In this document: positions 30,206 through 37,477 of the stretch, in pieces
How positions within the stretch are numbered: the first letter of the stretch is position 1
How the letters are laid out: every line of letters begins with the position of its first letter
NCBI GenBank assembly: GCA_947476425.1
Contig: CANJQJ010000001.1
Coordinates: 62,001-126,000 of the forward strand
Origin: Sphingomonadaceae bacterium
GTDB taxonomy: Bacteria > Pseudomonadota > Alphaproteobacteria > Sphingomonadales > Sphingomonadaceae
Direction: 5' to 3'
Length of the DNA: 64,000 nt
Notes under the pieces: generated by a model
Told to the model about the DNA's origin: nothing
Databases searched by the model: none
Seen by the model: only the letters and a program-made list of their open reading frames with translations
Translations under genes and position numbers: made by a program

Positions 30206-30684
30206 GCCGCGGCCCTCTTGTGTTCACGAAGGCCGAAGAAGCGGTAGCCGTTCCAGCGGGTGCCGGTGATGTCCCGGGCGATGGACGACAGGGACTTGTA
30301 GCGCCGTCCCTGCCAGTCGAACCCGTCCCTGAGCACGGTTATCACGTGCTCGGCCCCGTCCCATTCGCGCACCAGCCGGGTGCCGATGACCGGGTTGCGC
30401 GGATCACTGATCACCGTGCGCCGGACCTTCTTGCCCTCGACCTCATCGGCCAGGGCGTCGAGGAGCTTGGCGGCTGGCCCGCCCACCCCACCGAGGGCCA
30501 GCTCCTGTATCCTGTAGGCGAGCCGATGTTCCAGAAACTGGCGGCTGTTATTGGGCGCAGGCGTGCCGATTAGGCTCTGCCACTGCGCCTTCAGTTCAAC
30601 CACCGACATGGCTTTCATGGCGGCGAGCCGCCCCAGCAGCTGACCATCGGGTCGCGCTGCCGATCTTACGCGTTCTGTTTGCAT
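30202..30684 (-). CDS. DUF2924 protein of the recombinase cassette
   Basis: A 160-residue basic protein with the DUF2924 features: SVVELKAQWQSLIGTPAPNNSRQFLEHRLAYRIQELA, then GTRLVREWDGAEHVITVLRDGFDWQGRRYKSLSSIAR and GTRWNGYRFFGL. DUF2924 genes are regularly found directly upstream of serine recombinases in alphaproteobacterial mobile DNA, but their function is unknown to me. Coupled to the recombinase (ATGA) and to the upstream small gene (TAATG). The C-terminal half looks like an AHR/RAMA-type DNA-binding module. Confidence 0.85.
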   Translation of the reverse strand: MQTERVRSAARPDGQLLGRLAAMKAMSVVELKAQWQSLIGTPAPNNSRQFLEHRLAYRIQELALGGVGGPAAKLLDALADEVEGKKVRRTVISDPRNPVIGTRLVREWDGAEHVITVLRDGFDWQGRRYKSLSSIARDITGTRWNGYRFFGLREHKRAAA

Positions 30685-30902
30685 TATTGTCCTCCAACTC
30701 GGGCCTCTGCCCGGGGACGACTGACGCTCTTGGTGACCGGGATAGCGAGTGAACTATCTCCCAACTCGCCAGATATAGAACTGGACTGTTGACGCATCCG
30801 CAGAACACCGCTCGCCAGTATTCGGCCCAACTCGGACAGCCGAGCATCGGCGGACAATTCGTGGGGCGGCGTAGAGTTCGGACCGCTGAGACAGGATTGC
30901 AT
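30684..30902 (-). CDS. Small first gene of the recombinase cassette
   Basis: A 72-residue product with one conserved-looking block, LSADARLSELGRILASGVLRMRQ, and a basic C-terminus. Its TAA stop shares its last base with the ATG of the DUF2924 gene (TAATG), and GGAGGA within its last codons serves as the ribosome site for that gene. I recall similar short proteins preceding DUF2924 genes in other alphaproteobacteria, but no function. Together with the coupling this supports it as a real gene. Confidence 0.55.
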   Translation of the reverse strand: MQSCLSGPNSTPPHELSADARLSELGRILASGVLRMRQQSSSISGELGDSSLAIPVTKSVSRPRAEARVGGQ

Positions 30903-31044
30903 AGAAGATTCCGCATAAAAGGCTGGGCGTCACGGAACGCCGCCTATGCGGATCCATCCCCTGATCAGTGAGGGGAGAATAAGGTGGGATATATCCCGCG
31001 TCAACGCGAGACGGGCATCCAGCTTCCCGCAAAATGCAGGTGGG
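30903..31044. other. Leader and promoter space of the recombinase cassette
   Basis: Non-coding spacer between the repressor gene stop and the recombinase cassette. It contains the promoter/operator at 30976-31004 and a roughly 60-base leader running leftward. No further gene is seen. Confidence 0.5.
30976..31004 (-). promoter_or_regulatory. Predicted promoter of the recombinase cassette with repressor-type operator
   Basis: On the minus strand: -35 TTGACG (31004-30999), a 17-base spacer, -10 TATTCT (30981-30976). The perfect palindrome GGGATATATCCC (30986-30997) fills the spacer. The same GGGA-N4-TCCC pattern occurs beside the CI-like gene, so the repressor probably controls this promoter. 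Confidence 0.65.
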
Positions 31045-31770
31045 TCAGCGCCTGCGCTGATATAGGTTCTGGTGCGAGCGCAGCACGATGCCGATAATGT
31101 TGATGCCTTCGTCGCCAATATGATCCTCGTCCGGCTTGCCGACCACCATCGGCTCGTGAAACTCGGCGCGGGTAGATTCCGCGCGCAGGATATAATTGGT
31201 CCCGTCATGGTCGAGCCGCTTGCAGGTCAGTTCATGCAGGTCGTGCCGATCGCGCTGGACAATCACGATGTCGCCCAGCTGAGGTTCGACCACGCCAAAG
31301 GTAACCCGCAGGCATTCGAGGTCGGAGCCAGGCGGGATGATCTTGTCCATGGAGAAGCCCTCCATCCGCAGAGCAAAACGCTCGCCGCCATGGACAGGAT
31401 TGGGCCCAACCTCAATCATATAGCGGTCTTCTGCCGCCCAATTCGTCTGTTCGCGCCAAACGCCGGCCGCGACCGCACCGACCACTTCGAGCTGCTCGGC
31501 GCCCCCTGTCATGCCAACGCGCGGCATCAATGTCGCGGCAGACGCGACCAGCTGAGAGAGGTCCATGCCAAGCGCCTTGGCGATGCCAAGGATCGTCTCA
31601 AGCTGGGGGTTGGCGCTCTTGCCGCGGATAATGTCACGCACCAGATGCGGGCTCTTTCCCGCAGACGCTGCCAGCGAGAGCGAGCGCGCATTCCACTTCG
31701 CCCCGCTGGACGTGGCTTCCTCCAGGACGCGGCGTAGATGCGCCACATCGAATAGTGGTTTCTCTGTCAT
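31045..31770 (-). CDS. CI/LexA-like phage repressor (HTH plus S24 peptidase domain)
   Basis: A 241-residue repressor with an N-terminal HTH (SLSLAASAGKSPHLVRDIIRGKSANPQLETIL) and a C-terminal S24 LexA-like domain. The catalytic Ser lies in RMEGFSMDKIIPPG, and the Lys is probably in ELTCKRLDHDG; the likely self-cleavage Ala-Gly-type site is VGAVAAGVWRE. Such proteins maintain lysogeny and are inactivated by RecA during the SOS response. It is divergent from the Cro-like gene with 97 bases between them that hold two operators. Confidence 0.9.
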   Translation of the reverse strand: MTEKPLFDVAHLRRVLEEATSSGAKWNARSLSLAASAGKSPHLVRDIIRGKSANPQLETILGIAKALGMDLSQLVASAATLMPRVGMTGGAEQLEVVGAVAAGVWREQTNWAAEDRYMIEVGPNPVHGGERFALRMEGFSMDKIIPPGSDLECLRVTFGVVEPQLGDIVIVQRDRHDLHELTCKRLDHDGTNYILRAESTRAEFHEPMVVGKPDEDHIGDEGINIIGIVLRSHQNLYQRRR

Positions 31771-31786
31771 GACCTACCGACTAGCA

Positions 31787-31806
31787 TTGCGGGACGTTTC
31801 CCGCAA
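31787..31806. promoter_or_regulatory. Operator beside the repressor gene (perfect inverted repeat)
   Basis: TTGCGGGA-CGTT-TCCCGCAA, a perfect 8-4-8 inverted repeat, 17 bases upstream of the repressor start codon. A consensus -10 box TATAAT for the repressor gene lies at 31817-31812 on the minus strand, so bound protein would sit over the transcription start, fitting negative autoregulation. Confidence 0.7.
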
Positions 31807-31832
31807 TATACATTATATCCGCAGGATCAGGA

Positions 31833-31860
31833 TTGATGTGTAGGATTTATCCCGTAATAA
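31833..31860 (+). promoter_or_regulatory. Predicted early promoter with operator in the spacer
   Basis: -35 TTGATG (31833-31838), 16-base spacer, -10 TAATAA (31855-31860). The operator-like AGGATTTATCCC (31842-31853) lies in the spacer. The predicted start of transcription falls at or next to the ATG of the Cro-like gene at 31868, so its mRNA may be leaderless. Confidence 0.6.
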
Positions 31861-31867
31861 TCCGGGC

Positions 31868-32080
31868 ATGACATCGCACCCGCTCCTCTCCGATATCGAC
31901 GCATTCCTCCGGATCCATAAGCTCAGCGAGAGCGCCTTTGGCCGCCACGCCGTCAACGACTGGAAGCTGATTCGTCAGCTCAAGGCCGGTCGCCGGCTCT
32001 GGCCCGACACCGAAGCGCGCGTTCGCACCTTCATGATCACCTATCAACCGGCGCCCCGCCGCAAGAAGGCAGCACAGTGA
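31868..32080 (+). CDS. Small Cro-like DNA-binding protein (putative)
   Basis: A 70-residue basic protein with a short helical array (SDIDAFLRIHKLSESAFGRHAVNDWKLIRQLKAGRRL) that resembles a minimal HTH, and a basic tail RRKKAAQ. It is the first gene on the early rightward strand, directly opposite the CI-like repressor, the usual place for Cro. No strong ribosome site is seen. Its stop overlaps the next gene's GTG start (GTGA). Confidence 0.65.
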   Translation: MTSHPLLSDIDAFLRIHKLSESAFGRHAVNDWKLIRQLKAGRRLWPDTEARVRTFMITYQPAPRRKKAAQ

Positions 32081-32880
32081 GCGGCGCCTTCGAACGCCAT
32101 GGGCTCGACCATCTGTCTGCGTCCTCGATCAACCTGTTCGTGGCCCAGCCATCGATGTGGGCAATGCAGAAGCTGATGGGTCGTAAATCGACCGTCGGCC
32201 CTGCCGCCCACCGCGGCACATCCATTGAAGCCGGTGTCGAGATGGGCCTGTTTGAGCCCGATGCGCCGGTTGAGGCCTGTCAGGAACTGGCGATTGCCCG
32301 GTTTAACCAGCTGACTGCGCTGTCCGGTCACCCTGGCGTCGACAAGGAACGCGCCGCCATTGGCCCGGCCGTCGCCATTGGTCTGGCGGAATTGCGCCAA
32401 TACGGCGTTCCGGCAGCTGCGGACGGCAACCGCCAGCATCGGATCGAGGTTCAACTTCCCGGTGTGCCTGTGCCGTTCATAGGCTGGCTCGACTTCTGGT
32501 TCCCGGAGCACGGCATCATCGTCGATCTCAAGACCCAGCTGCGGCTGTCGTCCAAGATCTCCGATCCCCATTCCCGGCAAGGCGCGATCTACCATGCCGC
32601 CCACGGTAATGCCGAGATCCGCTTTGCTTACGTTACGCCGCAGAAGGTCGGGGTCTATAAACTCGAGGACCCGCGCAGCCACCTCGCCCGCGTGGTCAGC
32701 ATTGCCCAGTCGATAGAGCGGTTCCTGTCGCTGTCGGACGACGGCGCGGCACTGACCCGGTCGCTCTCGCCGGACTTCGACAGCTTTTACTGGAATGACC
32801 CCGGCGCCCGCGCGGCCGCCGAAGAAATCTGGGGCTTGGCCCCCGAAGGCGATGCCGCCTGCCTGAACGCGGCCCACTGA
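32077..32880 (+). CDS. PD-(D/E)XK family nuclease (RecB/Cas4-like, phage type)
   Basis: A 267-residue protein with the N-terminal RecB-nuclease signature HLSASSINLFVAQPSMW and the catalytic core GWLDFWFPEHGIIVDLKT, where the Asp of GWLDF and the D-x-K of VDLKT form the metal site, followed by QGAIYHAAHG (motif with the conserved Q and Y). Starts with GTG coupled to the Cro-like gene. Likely a 5'-3' exonuclease for phage recombination, given the ssDNA-binding candidate next door. Confidence 0.82.
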   Translation: MSGAFERHGLDHLSASSINLFVAQPSMWAMQKLMGRKSTVGPAAHRGTSIEAGVEMGLFEPDAPVEACQELAIARFNQLTALSGHPGVDKERAAIGPAVAIGLAELRQYGVPAAADGNRQHRIEVQLPGVPVPFIGWLDFWFPEHGIIVDLKTQLRLSSKISDPHSRQGAIYHAAHGNAEIRFAYVTPQKVGVYKLEDPRSHLARVVSIAQSIERFLSLSDDGAALTRSLSPDFDSFYWNDPGARAAAEEIWGLAPEGDAACLNAAH

Positions 32881-32899
32881 GAGAAGAGGAAACAGGATC

Positions 32900-33532
32900 A
32901 TGGGTTTCATGACGCCCCCGTCATCGGGCGGGGATTTCAAGGTGTTTGTCTCGTATAATGCGAAGGCAGGGCGCTGGTACACAAAGCGCGATGGCAAGGA
33001 TGAGCCGCAGTTCGAGGTCGCCGATATGACAGCGGTGTTCGACATGCCGGGCCTCAAGACCGGCTGGTTCAAGTTCTCGGCCGGGGTCGCGCCGGAAAAG
33101 GTGATGGACCCGTCGTTCACCGCGGCGGCCGCCAATCCCGGCCAGGACTTCAAGCGCGGCTTCATGCTCGACCTGTTCAGCGACAAAAACCTGCTCGGTG
33201 TGCGCGAATTCTCGTCCACGGCCGGCATCGTCATCGACGCGATGAACGACCTCTTTGATGCCTGGATGGCCGCGCCCGAAGTGGCCACCGGCCAGTTGCC
33301 GGTCGTGCGTTGTGTTGGTGTCTTTCCGGTCACCAACAAGCACGGCACCAACTACCAGCCCAAGTTCGAGATCGTTGGCTGGACAGCACGTCCCGAGGCG
33401 CTGGGTGACAGTGACCAGCCGGCACCGGCCGCACCGACACAGGCACCGGCAGCAACGCCTCCGGTCCCCACTACTCCCGCCGCGCATATGCCGCCGCCCG
33501 CAGCCGCTGCGCCCGGCGCGCCGCTGTTCTGA
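32900..33532 (+). CDS. Putative phage ssDNA-binding protein
   Basis: A 210-residue protein with a compact N-terminal domain of alternating beta-like segments (FKVFVSYNAKAGRWYTKRDG, GWFKFSAGVAPEKVMDPSF) and a long, low-complexity Pro/Ala/Thr tail ending in APLF. The order of an ordered domain, a disordered Pro-rich linker and a hydrophobic C-terminal tip resembles SSB architecture, though acidic residues are missing from the tip. Function is inferred from this layout and from its place between nuclease and primase-helicase genes. Confidence 0.6.
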   Translation: MGFMTPPSSGGDFKVFVSYNAKAGRWYTKRDGKDEPQFEVADMTAVFDMPGLKTGWFKFSAGVAPEKVMDPSFTAAAANPGQDFKRGFMLDLFSDKNLLGVREFSSTAGIVIDAMNDLFDAWMAAPEVATGQLPVVRCVGVFPVTNKHGTNYQPKFEIVGWTARPEALGDSDQPAPAAPTQAPAATPPVPTTPAAHMPPPAAAAPGAPLF

Positions 33533-33613
33533 TCAGCAGCATGCCGGGCCGCTTCGGTGGTCCGGCATGCGCGCGTCTCAGATCCATCCCCGCAGAAAGT
33601 GATCCTGGCCGTC

Positions 33614-35641
33614 ATGGCGCGTCGTATTGAAACCGGCAGTATCGATATCGAGGCGATCAAGGATCAGTACCCGCTGGCCGATGCGGTTCGCCGACATCTG
33701 GTGCTGAAGCGCCGGGGACATACCATGGTGGGCCTGTGCCCGTTCCACATGGAGCGCACGCCGTCCTTCACCGTCTACCCGCAGGAACAACGGTTCCACT
33801 GCTTCGGCTGCGGGGCTCACGGCGACATTTTCGATTTCCTGCAACATCAGGAAGGCCTCGATATCCGCGCCGCGGCCGAGCACCTGACGGGCGGAACTTT
33901 CCCCGTCATGTCGGCCGACCGCGTCGCCGAACTCAAATCCCGTCAGGCGCTGTTCGAGGCCGAACAGGCAACGCGCCGCGATGTCGCCATGCGCCAGGCG
34001 CGCGAGCGCTGGATTGCTGCGGACCCGACCTACACCAGCCATTGCTATCTCGACGCCAAGGGCATCAAACCCAACGGTACGCGGCTCGATGGCGCCCATA
34101 TTCTCGTGCCGCTCCACGGGCCAGACGGCAAAATCCAGACCCTGCAGACGATTGATCCCGCCGGCCACAAGCTGTTCTGCTCCGACCTGCCAACAGCAGC
34201 GGGCATGTTCGTCATTGGACAGAAGATTGCCGAGACTGCTGGGCCGGTCCTTGTCTGCGAAGGCTTTGCCACCGCCGCCACGCTCCATGAAGCCACCGGC
34301 CACACTGTCGTCGTTGCGTTCAATGCCGGCAATCTCGCCAAGGTCGCCGAGCGGCTGGCAGCAACTCATTTCGGAATACACTGGATCGTGGCTGGCGATG
34401 ATGATCGCGGCAAGGCCAAGAACCCCGGACGCGAAGCGGCCATCGCAGCTGCCCGCATCCTCGGTTGCCCTGCGGTGTTCCCCGAATTCCCAGCCGTCAG
34501 CCTCGGCACTGACTTCAACGATATGGCTGCAGTGTCGGGCCTGGAGGCCGTCAGGGCCTTACTGGATGCTGACAGCCCCGCCGCCTGCCCTGACGTCTAC
34601 GAGACCCTCAGCCTCGACGAGATCGACAACATGCTGCCGCCCAGCTGGCGGATCGAAGGCCTGATCCCGGCGCACGCGCTGGTTCTGCTCTACGGCCGGC
34701 CAGGCGAGCACAAGACCTTCATCGCGCTCGATATGGTGCTGCGGGTTGCCTACGGCCTCGACTGGCACGGGAAACCCACCAAGCAGACCGGCGTCCTCTA
34801 CATTGCCGGTGAAGGCAAATACGGCATTGGTCAGCGCATCAAAGGCTGGCGCCGCGAGCACGGGCTGGAAGCCGTCGACGCGCCGTTCAAGCTGCTGCCC
34901 CTCGCCGTCCACATGCTCGATCCTGCCAGCATCGAGAAGCTGAAGCGGACGATCGACCAGGTGCGCGCCGAGGTTGATTTTGAGATCGGGCTCGTCGTGA
35001 TCGACACCGTGTCGCGCTCGATCCCCGGCGAGGACGAGAACAGCCAAGAAGCCATGTCGATGTTCATCGATGGCTGCGCCAATATCCAGCAGCATTGCTG
35101 TGGCAGCGTGATCGGCATCCACCATGCCGGCAAGGATCTCGACCGCGGCATGCGCGGCTCGACTGTGCTGCTGGGCGGCTGCGACACCTCTATCCGGGTT
35201 GCCAAGGACGAGGCCACCACCGTCCTGTCGGTTGAGAAGCAGAAGGACGGCGAAGAACTCGACGACCTGCATTTCACGATGAAGGTCGTCGATCTGACCA
35301 CGGGGCTTGGGGCCGAGCAAAGCACACTGGTGCCGGTATTGGGCACAGGTGCAAAGCCGGTCGGCGAAAAGCGCCTCAGCTGGCACCAGATCCGCGAGAT
35401 CTTCCAGGCGATCGACGAGGCCTGGCGTGCCGGCGCACCCTGGTCCGTATTCCCCCATGCCCGGCGCAAGGGACGCTTCGCTGTCGACCTGATCTCCGAT
35501 CAATACGGGGTCACCAAGCGCGAGGCAGAGACCTCGATCACCAAGTGGCAGCAGCACGGCTACCTCGTCACCGAGGCCGGAAAGTTCCACGGCAAGGCCT
35601 CTGGACTGCGGGTCGTGAAGTACCTGGAGCCCGACCGATGA
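33614..35641 (+). CDS. Phage primase-helicase fusion (CHC2 zinc finger, TOPRIM, RepA-like ATPase)
   Basis: A 675-residue replication protein. N-terminal CHC2 zinc finger with C42, H45, C63 and C66; a TOPRIM region (VLVCEGFATAATLHEATGH, then VAGDDDRGKAKNPG); and a RecA-like helicase/ATPase domain with Walker A GRPGEHKT at 361-368 and Walker B GLVVIDTVSRS. The C-terminus has a winged-helix-like part. It would prime and unwind the element's DNA. The ATG at 33614 begins the conserved part; a GTG at 33557 is possible. Confidence 0.9.
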   Translation: MARRIETGSIDIEAIKDQYPLADAVRRHLVLKRRGHTMVGLCPFHMERTPSFTVYPQEQRFHCFGCGAHGDIFDFLQHQEGLDIRAAAEHLTGGTFPVMSADRVAELKSRQALFEAEQATRRDVAMRQARERWIAADPTYTSHCYLDAKGIKPNGTRLDGAHILVPLHGPDGKIQTLQTIDPAGHKLFCSDLPTAAGMFVIGQKIAETAGPVLVCEGFATAATLHEATGHTVVVAFNAGNLAKVAERLAATHFGIHWIVAGDDDRGKAKNPGREAAIAAARILGCPAVFPEFPAVSLGTDFNDMAAVSGLEAVRALLDADSPAACPDVYETLSLDEIDNMLPPSWRIEGLIPAHALVLLYGRPGEHKTFIALDMVLRVAYGLDWHGKPTKQTGVLYIAGEGKYGIGQRIKGWRREHGLEAVDAPFKLLPLAVHMLDPASIEKLKRTIDQVRAEVDFEIGLVVIDTVSRSIPGEDENSQEAMSMFIDGCANIQQHCCGSVIGIHHAGKDLDRGMRGSTVLLGGCDTSIRVAKDEATTVLSVEKQKDGEELDDLHFTMKVVDLTTGLGAEQSTLVPVLGTGAKPVGEKRLSWHQIREIFQAIDEAWRAGAPWSVFPHARRKGRFAVDLISDQYGVTKREAETSITKWQQHGYLVTEAGKFHGKASGLRVVKYLEPDR

Positions 35642-35838
35642 GCCCCAAAATCCAGTTGTCGGAAGCAGTCGGAAGCACGGTTTTGCGTCAGTCGGAAGCC
35701 AGTCGGAAGGCGGCGGAAGCACGGTCGCAAGCTGTCGGAACGCGCAGTCGCTTCCCCCCCATACCCCCTAGGGGCTTCCGACAACGCCCAAGCGCGTCGT
35801 CAGCCTCATTTTTTATCAGTGAAAGGGGGGGCGCATGA
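35638..35838 (+). CDS. Small coupled ORF across the repeat array
   Basis: A 66-residue frame, Ser/Ala/Arg-rich, of no recognised family. In favour of translation: its start overlaps the primase-helicase stop (ATGA) and its stop overlaps the next start (ATGA). Against: its middle is made by short DNA repeats (GTCGGAAGC), giving repetitive residues such as SEASRKAAEAR, so the DNA may matter more than the peptide. Confidence 0.4.
   Translation: MSPKIQLSEAVGSTVLRQSEASRKAAEARSQAVGTRSRFPPIPPRGFRQRPSASSASFFISERGGA
35658..35782. repeat. Array of nine-base direct repeats (GTCGGAAGC), iteron-like
   Basis: Exact copies at 35658, 35668 and 35691; variants at 35702 (last base G), 35712 (GGCGGAAGC) and 35734 (GTCGGAACG); and an inverted exact copy GCTTCCGAC at 35774-35782. 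The longer unit GGAAGCACGGT also occurs twice (35671, 35715). The array directly follows the primase-helicase gene, a typical place for a phage or plasmid origin. Confidence 0.65.
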
Positions 35839-36377
35839 AGGGCGCGCCACCGACCCGGCATGGTCAGATCAGCGACATGCAGGTCATCATCAACTGTGTC
35901 GACCAGCGTGGCCGGGAACTGGATCAGCACTGGGGCATCGGGCGTTTGCCCATGCTTGTGCCGATCGAGTGGGCCGAACGGTTTCGCGCCCAGCACAAGC
36001 TGTTCAACGCTGCGGTGTGGGAGTTCGACCTCACGCTCGTTCGCCAGCACGGCGATGCGATGCTGCGGGCCTACGACAAGCTCGACCAGTTGGCCCGGGA
36101 AGCCAAGGGCGCACCTCTGCCGGTCGACCAGTGGGAATTCGAGACCGACGTCGGCCTCGTCATTCTCGTGCGGGACCTGCGCGATACCGGCCGGGCCCAG
36201 CGTCACGGACGGGCTGCCCAGGTCTGGTCACTCGACGAGATCGCCAACGTCATCCGCTTCCATCCGATCCTGGCCGCCGCCAAGAACGCGTTCCCAGAGG
36301 CACAGGTGGTGAGCGTCCGTCCCAGCCGCGCCGCGCTCGATCAGCTCGATGACGAACTTTCGGACATCCCCTTCTGA
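35835..36377 (+). CDS. Conserved phage-type protein with SSB-like C-terminal tip
   Basis: A 180-residue protein of unrecognised family with a helical central part (WAERFRAQHKLFNAAVWEFDLTL). Its last residues, LDDELSDIPF, closely match the acidic D-D-x-I-P-F tip of bacterial SSB, which recruits many replication and repair proteins. No OB fold is evident, so this may be a partner-recruiting adaptor rather than a true SSB. A purine-rich AAAGGGGGGG stretch before the ATG may serve as ribosome site. Confidence 0.65.
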   Translation: MKGAPPTRHGQISDMQVIINCVDQRGRELDQHWGIGRLPMLVPIEWAERFRAQHKLFNAAVWEFDLTLVRQHGDAMLRAYDKLDQLAREAKGAPLPVDQWEFETDVGLVILVRDLRDTGRAQRHGRAAQVWSLDEIANVIRFHPILAAAKNAFPEAQVVSVRPSRAALDQLDDELSDIPF

Positions 36378-36492
36378 TGGAGATCCCGATGACCTGAACC
36401 CACCCCAGACCGGACGACAGTGGTCCGTACCGCCAAGCACAAAAACCACTGCCGTCCGCACCACGACCGATTCCATTTTGAGGAGAACAATC

Positions 36493-37032
36493 ATGGATGT
36501 TCTGACTTTGCCTGCGCTGTGCCGCAGCGCAATCACGCCGGTGCCAAGACCGGTCACAATCATGCGGGCATCAACCTTGGCCCTCGACCTTGGCACCAGC
36601 ACTGGCTGGGCGCTGCAGACGGGCGACGACTTCATCTCGAGCGGCACGGTGTCGCTCAAACACACCCGCTTCGATGGCGGTGGTATGCGGTTCCTGCGCT
36701 TTCGCCGCTGGCTCGAACAGCTTGACCTCGATGCAGGGCCGATCGCTGCCGTCCACTTCGAAGAGGTGCGCCGGCATGTCGGGACCGATGCCGCCCATGT
36801 CTACGGCGGCCTGCTCGCCACGCTCAGCGCCTGGTGCGAGGAGCATCTGGTCGCTTACCAAGGCGTGCCGGTCGGGACGATCAAGCAGTTCATCGCCGGC
36901 AAGGGCAATGCCGACAAGGCTGCCGTGATTGCTGCGGTGCAGGCCAGGGGTTTTGCACCCGCCGACGACAACGAGGCTGATGCGATCGCCATCCTGCTCT
37001 GGGCCATTGCGACCAAGGGAGGTGTGCGATGA
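36493..37032 (+). CDS. RuvC-like Holliday junction resolvase (phage type)
   Basis: A 179-residue RNase H-fold nuclease. The first catalytic Asp is in LALDLGTSTGWAL, the Glu in VHFEEVRRHVG, and the C-terminal acidic pair in ADDNEADAIAILLWA. The layout is that of RuvC-family phage resolvases, expected to resolve recombination or replication junctions. The ATG at 36493 has AGGAGA seven bases upstream; a second possible start is at 36562. Its stop overlaps the next gene (ATGA). Confidence 0.85.
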   Translation: MDVLTLPALCRSAITPVPRPVTIMRASTLALDLGTSTGWALQTGDDFISSGTVSLKHTRFDGGGMRFLRFRRWLEQLDLDAGPIAAVHFEEVRRHVGTDAAHVYGGLLATLSAWCEEHLVAYQGVPVGTIKQFIAGKGNADKAAVIAAVQARGFAPADDNEADAIAILLWAIATKGGVR

Positions 37033-37283
37033 CCGGTTGGTCCATTCTCGGCCACACCGCCAAGGTGCTCGAAGAACGCAGCTACGATTACGGCGACGCT
37101 GCCGACCAGTTCAAAGCCATTGCGGCGCGCTGGTCGATCACCCTCGGTATGCCGGTCTCCCCGGCGCAGGTCGCACTGTGCATGATCGATCTGAAGCTCG
37201 CTCGCCTGGCATACGATCCCCGTCACGTTGACAGCATCGTCGATGTCATCGGCTACGCCGCCCTCCTGCGGGAGGTAAGATGA
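37029..37283 (+). CDS. DUF6378-like small phage protein
   Basis: An 84-residue protein whose motif ARWSITLGMPVSPAQVALCMIDLKLARL...DSIVDVIGYAAL matches small proteins common in phages and annotated DUF6378. It has a MazG-like helical look, but I cannot confirm an active site. Coupled at both ends by ATGA overlaps to the RuvC-like gene and to the next small gene. Confidence 0.7.
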   Translation: MTGWSILGHTAKVLEERSYDYGDAADQFKAIAARWSITLGMPVSPAQVALCMIDLKLARLAYDPRHVDSIVDVIGYAALLREVR

Positions 37284-37474
37284 TGGGCCTGAGCTCAAGC
37301 ATCTACGGCGGCAGCACGCGCCGTGATCCCGAAACCGTAAAGCGTGATGGCTGGCGGGAAATGGGCCTTTTGGCGGTGTCCGCCTCCGACCCGCGCCTGT
37401 CCTGGCCGGAGCGCGAACTGGTCCTTCAACTTGGGGAGAAGCTCTACGGCGGCCCCTCAAACGGCAGGAGGTGA
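37280..37474 (+). CDS. Small hypothetical protein
   Basis: A 64-residue basic protein with the pattern RDPETVKRDGWREMGLLAVSASD and a helical WPERELVLQLGEKLYG. Unrecognised family. Coupled to the previous gene by ATGA and followed by the next gene after three bases, with GGAGG in its last codons, so it is part of the same early operon. Confidence 0.6.
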   Translation: MMGLSSSIYGGSTRRDPETVKRDGWREMGLLAVSASDPRLSWPERELVLQLGEKLYGGPSNGRR

Positions 37475-37477
37475 GCC

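Noticed and set aside
35658-35782. CRISPR array
   Set aside because: Repeats are only nine bases with irregular gaps of 1 to about 14 bases and no cas genes; not CRISPR-like.
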